In this document: piece after piece, positions 54,262-61,044 of the stretch
Layout of the letters: each line of letters begins with the position of its first letter
How positions within the stretch are numbered: the first letter of the stretch is position 1
Source of the DNA: Leptospira bouyouniensis
Lineage (GTDB): Bacteria > Spirochaetota > Leptospiria > Leptospirales > Leptospiraceae
Length of the DNA: 64,000 nt
Direction of reading: 5' to 3'
Assembly (NCBI RefSeq): GCF_004769525.1
Contig: NZ_RQFT01000002.1
Location: forward strand, 4,632 to 68,631
Notes under the pieces: model-generated
Seen by the model: the letters and a program-made list of their open reading frames with translations, nothing else
Databases searched by the model: none
What the model was told of the DNA's origin: nothing
Made by a program: the position numbers and the translations under genes

Positions 54262-55121
54262 TTCAAAAATTCATACGATTTTACAAACTGAGTCCGATTG
54301 TTCTGTGTATAACTATGGGTCAGGTCTGTTCTTTATCGAGCAAATTTCACCTAGTTAATAAGTATTTGTTAGAAGATAAAAATATTTTCATTTCCAATGC
54401 GAAAGACGAACTAGATCGTCATGTAAGTTATTTTATTCTTCCTGAAATAGTTAGTGGTATTGGTTTGGGTATTAGTGAAGAAAAATTGTATCAACTCATT
54501 GGTAGTCGAAAATTTAATGAAAGATTTACTTATAATCTTACGCTTCCGAAAAGAATTAAATATTTAAAATATATTCCGGTTTCAAAGATAGTTGTTTTCT
54601 TTGGCGGAAGTACAACTGTTACTCGCGATGTAAGATCAACTCGTTATAATACGAGAGAACGGATGTCAGTCACCTTTTATTTTTATAGAGACCGATTGAT
54701 TCACAAAACTATCATTCATACAGATAATGTTGAAGGAAAGAAGGTTTTTCTTCCTCTTACTTCTGATGAAATTATGAATGCGAAGCCATACGTTCCTGAC
54801 TCATTAGATACGACGAATGGATTAGCTGGTACAAATTACTGGCATGATGCAAAATACTATGGTTTCGTAAATGGTTTCTTAGCAGAAAAAAAAACTTTAG
54901 AGGGGAAAAGGTATTTTATACCGAATGTAAAGGTTAGTAACTATATTTTAGATGAAGATTTTTTTACAAAAAATTATTGTGAACTCTTTGCATACTGGGA
55001 ATTCCCTGATTTCGAATCAGATTTACAAAAATCTGGCTATTACCAACTGAAAGCAAAACTTGACAAAGACTACGAATATAAAACTGGCTATTGGGCAGTA
55101 AAAGAAAATTCTAAATTTTAA
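54258..55121 (+). CDS. Lipoprotein, likely immunity protein of the GHSAG tip
   Basis: The protein has 287 residues. N-terminus MIQKFIRFYKLSPIVLCITM then GQVCSLSSK looks like a lipoprotein signal (lipobox GQVC). The mature part is unfamiliar, with IGLGISEEKLYQLIGSRKF, a basic loop VRSTRYNTRERMSV and YKTGYWAVKENSKF at the end. Its ATG overlaps the TGA of the large protein by four bases (ATGA). This is the same coupling as each toxin tip and its lipoprotein in the 10-24 kb array, so immunity to the hydrolase-like tip is the best hypothesis. Confidence 0.7.
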   Translation: MIQKFIRFYKLSPIVLCITMGQVCSLSSKFHLVNKYLLEDKNIFISNAKDELDRHVSYFILPEIVSGIGLGISEEKLYQLIGSRKFNERFTYNLTLPKRIKYLKYIPVSKIVVFFGGSTTVTRDVRSTRYNTRERMSVTFYFYRDRLIHKTIIHTDNVEGKKVFLPLTSDEIMNAKPYVPDSLDTTNGLAGTNYWHDAKYYGFVNGFLAEKKTLEGKRYFIPNVKVSNYILDEDFFTKNYCELFAYWEFPDFESDLQKSGYYQLKAKLDKDYEYKTGYWAVKENSKF

Positions 55122-55151
55122 TCATTATTTTTAGCCGGCATCTTTTTACTC

Positions 55152-55805
55152 ATGAAATTTAAGTTAACCCCCCTCCATCATCTCTCCAAAACCCAGAAAA
55201 TCATATTCTCCATTGGCTTTCTTCTCTTCCTCGTTGGTTCCATCTTTTATGGCACTCGCAAATACCGCGAATCCCAATTTTCAAATTCAATTATTTGCCT
55301 CTCTGGAGATTGTTCGAGTGGTTTTGGTAAGATCCAATACTCTACTGGTGAAATCTATTCAGGCCAGCTAAAAAATAAAATTCCCAATGGGAATGGAAAA
55401 ATGGATTTCAAAGACAAAGCCGTCTACGAAGGGGATTGGGATATGGGTCAAATGGAGGGTTACGGAATTTACACATACCCAGATCAAAATGTTTTTTCTG
55501 GCAAGTTTCAGAAAAACAAACGGGAAGGATTTGGGAAGTTTTCGATCGGCCATTATTCAATCCAAGGGAAATGGGAAAAAGATTTTTTAGAAGGTGAAGC
55601 TCTCATTGGATACGAAGGTAAAAAATGGAGTGGCTTTTACAAAAGAGGAAAACTCATATCAGGATACGGAATCCTTTTTTATCCCGAAGGAAAACGTTAC
55701 ATAGGCCAAGCCAGAAACGGGAAACGAAATGGATATGGCCAATTAGAAAATGCAAAAGGTGAGATCTTAGAAAAAGGGAAGTGGGAAGATGATCGAAAAA
55801 TTTAA
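55152..55805 (+). CDS. MORN-repeat membrane protein
   Basis: The protein has 217 residues. A membrane segment (IIFSIGFLLFLVGSIFYG, about residues 17-34) is followed by at least six MORN-type repeats, such as YSTGEIYSGQLKNKIPNGNG, YEGDWDMGQMEGYGIYTYP and YPEGKRYIGQARNGKRNGYG. MORN repeats form stiff beta surfaces that bind lipids or proteins. It overlaps the next gene by 17 bases, so they are coupled. A YwqK/MORN-variant protein also lies at the head of the toxin array at 24901, so MORN-type proteins occur beside both scaffold loci. Confidence 0.8.
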   Translation: MKFKLTPLHHLSKTQKIIFSIGFLLFLVGSIFYGTRKYRESQFSNSIICLSGDCSSGFGKIQYSTGEIYSGQLKNKIPNGNGKMDFKDKAVYEGDWDMGQMEGYGIYTYPDQNVFSGKFQKNKREGFGKFSIGHYSIQGKWEKDFLEGEALIGYEGKKWSGFYKRGKLISGYGILFYPEGKRYIGQARNGKRNGYGQLENAKGEILEKGKWEDDRKI

Positions 55806-56484
55806 AAATACTTGGGAAAAATTCATAAATTATTTTCTTTTTAATATTCAGTTTAACTTTTCGATTAATAAAGATTCTAATAAAAATTTCGGAATTAAAA
55901 ATATTCTTAAGTTTAGTTTTTATTCTTTTTTATGCATTCAGTTCGTTGGCATGTTACTTCCAAATATACTATATCTTTTAAATTTTGATTTTATTTTAAA
56001 ATACCAAGAAGATTTAACCTATGAATCACTTGCTCAGATTAAATATTTTGGATTCTTTATCTATTTACTAACGCATTATCCAATCAATCAATTTACAATC
56101 TTAATTTTAGTTTCACTGTATCTGGGATTTTTGATTAGTGCATATGTCTTGGCAGATTATCTATTTGGAGATTCTGATTTAAACTGGAGTGGTGCAGCAA
56201 TTTTGGGATTCACATCCTATTTGCCATGGCAATTTACAATGTCTACCATGAGTCTGAGCTATGTATTCTTTTTAGTGAATGGATTTCCAAGTGATCATTA
56301 CTTACGCCAGTGGTTTGTGATCATAAACACTTACCTTTTACTTTTTAGTTTTTTGCTGACATTTTATCTTGCTATTAAAAATGCTGGTATAATTTCAAAA
56401 TTGAAACTTAGAAAAAGAATTTTGATAAGCTTGTTCCCTTGTATTTTATTTATTTTAATAGCAGGGATTCTCACATCTGAGTAG
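55789..56484 (+). CDS. Multi-pass membrane protein, Yip1-like
   Basis: The protein has 231 residues with five or six hydrophobic segments (for example FCLCIQFVGMLL-type near 40, LILVSLYLGFLISAYVLADY near 105, TYLLLFSFLLTFYLAI near 185). The arrangement and the LGFTSYLPWQF loop resemble bacterial Yip1/YIPF-type membrane proteins of unknown function. It overlaps the MORN gene by 17 bases. No catalytic residues can be pointed to, so the family assignment is tentative. Confidence 0.55.
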   Translation: MIEKFKNTWEKFINYFLFNIQFNFSINKDSNKNFGIKNILKFSFYSFLCIQFVGMLLPNILYLLNFDFILKYQEDLTYESLAQIKYFGFFIYLLTHYPINQFTILILVSLYLGFLISAYVLADYLFGDSDLNWSGAAILGFTSYLPWQFTMSTMSLSYVFFLVNGFPSDHYLRQWFVIINTYLLLFSFLLTFYLAIKNAGIISKLKLRKRILISLFPCILFILIAGILTSE

Positions 56485-56485
56485 A

Positions 56486-57040
56486 TTATTTTTTCTCCAA
56501 TTCTTGGATTCTCTTTTTCGTTTCATCAATTGCTTGTCTGTTTGATGGATCTATTTTTGATAAAAATATTTTATATTCTTGGATTGCGTCCTTTTTCCTT
56601 TTTAATTTTGCGTAGGTAGCTGCAAGATTGAATCGTGCTTCTAAATTTTCATGATTTGGTGAATTTTGAATCGCCTTTTTGTAGCTTTTTAATGCTGAAT
56701 TATAATCGCCAAGTTCGTAAAAACATTTCCCCAGATTATAATGGCCACGTATATATTTTGGATTTATTTGAATCGTTGATATGAATAGCGGTTTTGCTAG
56801 GTCATATTGTTTTAATGTTAAATGGATTGCTCCTTGGTTGTTAATATAATCTAGATTTTTTGGATCTAACAAGCTTGCTTTTTTAAAAAGTTGTAAGGCT
56901 TCCGTTGGATTACTTTTTGCAATGACTAGTGCATGTTTGTTAATTTCTAATGCTTCTTTAGTGAGTTCGTTTTCACTATTTGATTTTGTGCAACTTAAAA
57001 TAAATATAAAAGGAATAATAAAAATTAAGATATTTCTCAT
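56486..57040 (-). CDS. TPR lipoprotein
   Basis: The protein has 184 residues with signal ILIFIIPFIFILSCTKSN (lipobox ILSC). Three or four tetratricopeptide repeats follow: PTEALQLFKKASLLDPKNLD, YDLAKPLFISTIQINPKYIR, YNSALKSYKKAIQNSPNHEN and KKDAIQEYKIFLSKIDPSNR. It is convergent with the membrane protein gene, with one base between their stops. A scaffold role in the envelope is inferred from the family. Confidence 0.82.
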   Translation of the reverse strand: MRNILIFIIPFIFILSCTKSNSENELTKEALEINKHALVIAKSNPTEALQLFKKASLLDPKNLDYINNQGAIHLTLKQYDLAKPLFISTIQINPKYIRGHYNLGKCFYELGDYNSALKSYKKAIQNSPNHENLEARFNLAATYAKLKRKKDAIQEYKIFLSKIDPSNRQAIDETKKRIQELEKK

Positions 57041-57076
57041 GAATGAAGAGTCCTGGGTCTTTTGTTTAAATCAGGT

Positions 57077-57117
57077 ATAAAAAATACCTCTGGCATTAAA
57101 AACCAAAGGTATTTTTG
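57077..57117 (-). terminator. Rho-independent terminator of the NHL-repeat gene
   Basis: On the minus strand AAATACCTTTGG, a short loop and CCAGAGGTATTT form a long stem followed by TTTT. It lies 20-60 bases after the stop of the gene at 57138. The T-rich flank on the other strand means it could also work in the opposite direction. Confidence 0.7.
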
Positions 57118-57137
57118 ATTTTTGGAATTTAATCAAA

Positions 57138-58262
57138 TTAAGGAACGATTTTCCTAATCGCATTATTTCCATAATCACCAACAAATAAGTGCCCATTACT
57201 ATCAGTGGCAATTCCATAAGGTTGATTAAATCTTGTGTTGAATCCAATTCCATCTACAAACCCAGAAATACGAGTTGTAGCACCAGCTATGGATGTTACT
57301 ACGCCATCACTTGTAACTTTACGAATTGCACTGTTTGTGGAGTCAGAGACGTAAAGATTACCAGAACTATCCAAGGTGATTCCAATTGGTTGCGTGAATC
57401 GAGCAATGGTACTAACACCGTTCACATAACCAGAAATTCCAGAGGGAGAACCAGCTAATGTCGTTACGACACCGGCACTTGTGATTTTTCGAATTGCGTT
57501 ATTATTCGTATCTCCGATGTAAAGATTTCCTGCACTATCTACTGCGATGCCACTTGGACGAGTGAACCTAGCAGAGGTTCCAGTTCCATCAACAAAGCCA
57601 GAAACGGAGGTAGTTGAACCTGCAATAGTAGTTACTACACCTGCGCTTGTAACTTTACGAATGGCATCATTTTGGCCATCGGCGACATATATATTTCCGG
57701 CAGTATCAATTGCAAGCCCTAGAGGTTGGTCGAACTTTGCTGCACCACCTGTTCCATCGACAGCACCCATTCCTCCGCCTCCACCAGCCAAAGTAGTGAC
57801 AACACCTGCGCTTGTAATTTTCCTAATTACCATGTTTAATGAATCACCGACATAAACGTTTCCAGCACTGTCTACAGCAACTCCAAAAGGTTCATTGAAT
57901 CGTGCGGCAGTTCCTGTTGCATTTGTTAAACCTGAAACACCAGTATCTGATCCAGCAAAAACTGTTACAACACCTGCACTTGTAATTTTGCGAATACAAT
58001 GATTACCAGTATCGGCAACATACATATTTCCAGCGCTATCGAAAGCTATGCCATTCGGTTGTTTGAACTTTGCTGCTGTACCTGTCGCATCAACCAGACC
58101 TGAGGAGGCCTGTCCAGCAAAGGTTGAGACTACAGCAGTGCTAGTTGGCTGAGTTGCAAGTTGCAGGAATAGAAATGTGGTTAAATCATCATTGCTATCT
58201 TTTGTTTTGCAATTTGAAATAAAAAACAATAGTAAAAGAGTAGTAAGAATTTTATTTGTCAT
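57138..58262 (-). CDS. NHL-repeat lipoprotein
   Basis: Start at ATG 58262 (MTNKILTTLLLLFFISNCKT, lipobox ISNC). 374 residues with six NHL-type beta-propeller repeats, each close to PxGIAVDSAGNLYIGDTNNN then AIRKITSAGVVTTLAG. Such propellers are secreted or surface-anchored in many bacteria and bind ligands or proteins. The repeats are similar enough at DNA level to recombine. A good terminator follows. Its upstream neighbour is another lipoprotein on the same strand, 22 bases away. Confidence 0.85.
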   Translation of the reverse strand: MTNKILTTLLLLFFISNCKTKDSNDDLTTFLFLQLATQPTSTAVVSTFAGQASSGLVDATGTAAKFKQPNGIAFDSAGNMYVADTGNHCIRKITSAGVVTVFAGSDTGVSGLTNATGTAARFNEPFGVAVDSAGNVYVGDSLNMVIRKITSAGVVTTLAGGGGGMGAVDGTGGAAKFDQPLGLAIDTAGNIYVADGQNDAIRKVTSAGVVTTIAGSTTSVSGFVDGTGTSARFTRPSGIAVDSAGNLYIGDTNNNAIRKITSAGVVTTLAGSPSGISGYVNGVSTIARFTQPIGITLDSSGNLYVSDSTNSAIRKVTSDGVVTSIAGATTRISGFVDGIGFNTRFNQPYGIATDSNGHLFVGDYGNNAIRKIVP

Positions 58263-58284
58263 TTTTAACACCAGTGTTATGGGA

Positions 58285-58863
58285 CTATAAGTATCCATCT
58301 TTCTTTAATCGTACTACCAAGGTCTGATAAGTATTAAGAAACAATTCTTCTTTATTCTTTGTTGGACCACCAGTAAATGGAAACACAAAAATCATAGGTA
58401 ACCAAGATACCATCGTCACAGAATCCTTTAATTCATAGTTACTATTTTTATTTCCTTTCACTGCAGATACCTTAATGTCTACACTGATAGTTTGCCAAAA
58501 TGGAATAATGGTTAACGAAGATGCATTAAAAAGTCGAGGAAGTACTAACCATGCGCTTGTATCGTCAAAACCAACACCATCAATAACCAATTGCGCTTCT
58601 TTTGGACCTTCCACAAGATCACAACAGCCAGATTCTAAAATAGCCTTATCAAACCAGCTTTTATGGATCGCTGCCCAAGAAACTGGATCAATACCTGGTG
58701 GCGATTCAAATTTCCAACGACTGAATACTTTTACTCGCTCTGTTTTGTTAGATACATAATCTGAAGCTTGTACCAGAGGTAACTTATTTGCTTTAAAAGT
58801 TGCGCATCTTAATCCAACTATACAGATGAAAATAAGAGTAGATTTAAAAAGAAGTTTCTTCAC
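58285..58863 (-). CDS. Lipoprotein of unknown function
   Basis: The protein has 192 residues with signal STLIFICIVGLRCATFKAN (lipobox GLRC). The mature part contains WKFESPPGIDPVSWAAIHKS, a Cys pair GCCDLVEGPK and hydrophobic WLPMIFVFPFTGGPT. It probably forms an operon with the NHL-repeat gene 22 bases downstream. I do not recognise a family. Confidence 0.65.
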   Translation of the reverse strand: MKKLLFKSTLIFICIVGLRCATFKANKLPLVQASDYVSNKTERVKVFSRWKFESPPGIDPVSWAAIHKSWFDKAILESGCCDLVEGPKEAQLVIDGVGFDDTSAWLVLPRLFNASSLTIIPFWQTISVDIKVSAVKGNKNSNYELKDSVTMVSWLPMIFVFPFTGGPTKNKEELFLNTYQTLVVRLKKDGYL

Positions 58864-59370
58864 TTTTTTAGTCCTTAAATTTGTAATAAAGTAAAAAATA
58901 ATGACTCGTATGTATACTAATTTCTTGGAAATTTTGAGATTTCTCTTCGAATTTTTGGATATTTTTAGTAAAAAGCGTTTTAGGCAAGCGCTAGTAGATT
59001 TTTATTGAATCGTTCGCTTTTACAGAAAATCAAGAAAGTAGAACGGAAAAATGAAATGTATCTCCAGTGTTTCATTTTAATACTTTTAATTTTGAATTTA
59101 ATTTATAGCTTAATTCGAAATCTCCATTTGAAAAATTGTGAATTGATTTCAGATTAGGAAATTAATGAGTTCTTTCGTTCCCAATTATTTCAATTCTAAA
59201 AATTTTGATGTAATTTATCGACTAAATGGCAATATTGAATCAGGATTTTAATCATACTTTTTGTAAAGGATGTACGAGTACACTCATAAACGGTATGGGA
59301 AGGTCAGATAGGTAACAAAAGAGACAACTCACATAGGTAACATCTACAATGAGTATCGGAGGACAATCCG
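58864..59370. other. Intergenic region leading to the IS481-like element
   Basis: No gene. AAAATGAAA/TTTCATTTT near 59049-59077 forms an AT-rich hairpin. TGTACGAGTACACTCA (59271-59286) is one member of a direct repeat. Two copies of ATAGGTAACA (about 59309 and 59332) lie near the transposase start and recur at 63842, before the second IS481-like transposase, so they mark the element end. Confidence 0.45.
59271..59286. repeat. 16-bp direct repeat, left copy
   Basis: TGTACGAGTACACTCA, identical to 60823-60838. It contains the palindrome TGTAC-GA-GTACA. The two copies bracket the broken transposase and the ArdC tail. Confidence 0.8.
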
Positions 59371-60138
59371 ATGCCTTGGAAGGAAACCAAAGTGATAGAA
59401 GAAAGAATCAAGTTTATAGCAGCTGTTAAAAGTGGCAAATGGTGTTTTGCTGATCTTTGCAGAGACTTCAACATCTCAAGAAAAACTGGATATAAGTATC
59501 TAAAGAACTACGAGTCGGAAGGAATCGATGGACTCAAAGATAAATCCAGAAAACGGATCACTCAATCCAATGAAACTCCAGAAAAAATTGTTCGATTGAT
59601 TATAGATTTACGAGAAGAACATCCATCTTGGGGACCTAAGAAACTTCGGCCCATATTAAAAGCACGATTCCACAGACTAAAACACATTCCCAGTGAAACA
59701 ACAATTGGTAATATTCTTAGGAAAAAAGGACTTATCAAACCAAAGAAGAAACGACCAAGAGTTCCACAATCACTCTTTCCGTTTTCTGATGTTGTTGCTC
59801 CTAATGATGTTTGGTGTGTCGACTTTAAAGGCCATTTTACTGGAGGAAACGGGCATCGTTGTGATCCATTGACGATAACCGATGCGCATAGTCGTTATCT
59901 ACTTGCCTGCGAAATCTTAAACAAAGCGAATGTAGAGCAAACAAAAGCCGTATTTGAAAGGGTTATTAAAGAATACGGACTTCCAGTTGCCATTAAGTCG
60001 GACAATGGAGCTCCATTTGCAAGTAAGGCGATTGGTGGCCTCACAAGTCTTTCTGTTTGGTGGTTAAAACTCGGGATTCGACCGGAACGGATCCAACCTG
60101 GGAAACCATCTCAGAATGGACGTCATGAAAGGATGCAT
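59371..60138 (+). mobile_element. IS481-like transposase, 3' truncated
   Basis: The N-terminus has an HTH (FADLCRDFNISRKTGYKYLK) and a Lys-rich linker. The DDE integrase core follows: PNDVWCVDFKGHF (first Asp), IKSDNGAPF (second Asp) and SQNGRHERMH (Glu). All three catalytic residues are present. Just after ERMH the sequence changes into an ArdC tail instead of the usual C-terminal region, so the element is incomplete and probably inactive. The gene has a good AGGAGG-like site (CGGAGGACAA) before ATG 59371. A second, different IS481-like transposase begins at 63903. Confidence 0.85.
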
Positions 60139-60255
60139 TGTTGGCTAAGAATCTTGAAAAATAATACAAAAACGATTATAAAAACTAGATAGCTAGCAAT
60201 TGAAACCGAAGAATATTTGAAGAAAGAAACGAATAGGGTGCTGAGGGCTTCTTAA
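60139..60255 (+). pseudogene. ArdC C-terminal remnant fused to the transposase
   Basis: Reading on in the same frame gives CWLRILKNNTKTIIKTR, TAG (60190-60192), then LAIETEEYLKKETNRVLRAS to TAA. This aligns with the end of the ArdC gene at 34534: SWLRILENPRAIIKAG, YLAMEAVEYLKKEAKRGVRG. So the transposase frame is joined in frame to the last ~37 codons of a different ArdC gene, with one stop inside. The join lies at about 60136-60145. Confidence 0.8.
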
Positions 60256-61044
60256 GAGTCCACCTCTTATGGTTTCCTATGATTGCAAATCAATTGAAGA
60301 ATAGTTTGATTTAAATGAAAATCAAACTATTCATTGTAAACTTCCATATTGGGGAGACTTTAATAAAAATCCCTATTCCTAAGATAATTTAACTTGTATT
60401 AATAATTGTCAGTTTGGCGGCAAATTGATCGGATTTTTTACGAATAAATTAGCGAGTATTAAATCACTGTATATAATAAAATTTTTTAACGAAATCTTGC
60501 AATAATTTCTAAATAGATTGAAATCAATAAAATTGAACCTTATCAAATTTAGGATATCAGCCCTCTACTGTATTTCATCTACTTTTGATTTAAGTTTTAC
60601 TGTATATTTTAAAATACAGTTGATGCATTTAGAATTTAATTGAACAACTGTTTTGTTTTGCTCATGGGACTGAGGGGGCGAAGCTATGCCTAAGGTCGCT
60701 ACCTTACAAATTTTAGAATTCGAAAGGTCGTAAATTGTTGATCCAAAGTAGCAGTTTTATAGAATTGACGGGTAAAAGTGTAGCCTATTTGAGCGATCTC
60801 AGATGTTGCCAATTCACTTTCCTGTACGAGTACACTCAAAAGCAGTAACGCCTGTTAAGCGACATAATCTATATTATCGGAAGAAGCATATTGCTTCATA
60901 ATAGATGGTATCTGAAAGCTTGGCTAGTAAAGACTGCACTTCAGATGCAATAGATGAATCTGTTACTTTACGGACAAAAAACGAAACTCTAATAAATTCA
61001 GTTATGCGTCATTTTTAAAATCGATAGTAACACAGAGGTAACTC
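60256..61044. other. Gene-free stretch upstream of the helicase
   Basis: No gene. TGTACGAGTACACTCA at 60823-60838 is the second direct-repeat copy. CATAAT (60863-60868), a region with TCTATATTAT, a GAAGCATATTGCTTC hairpin and ATAATAGA, and GTTATGCGTC (61001-61010) form a loose attC-like fold that ends 35 bases before the helicase ATG. GGGGCGAAGCTATGCC at about 60676 resembles GGGGCGGAGCTATACC near 388. Confidence 0.4.

Noticed and set aside
57138..58262. Regularly spaced DNA repeats that could be taken for a CRISPR array
   Set aside because: The repeats encode NHL propeller units in one open frame and the spacers are coding sequence of the same unit.
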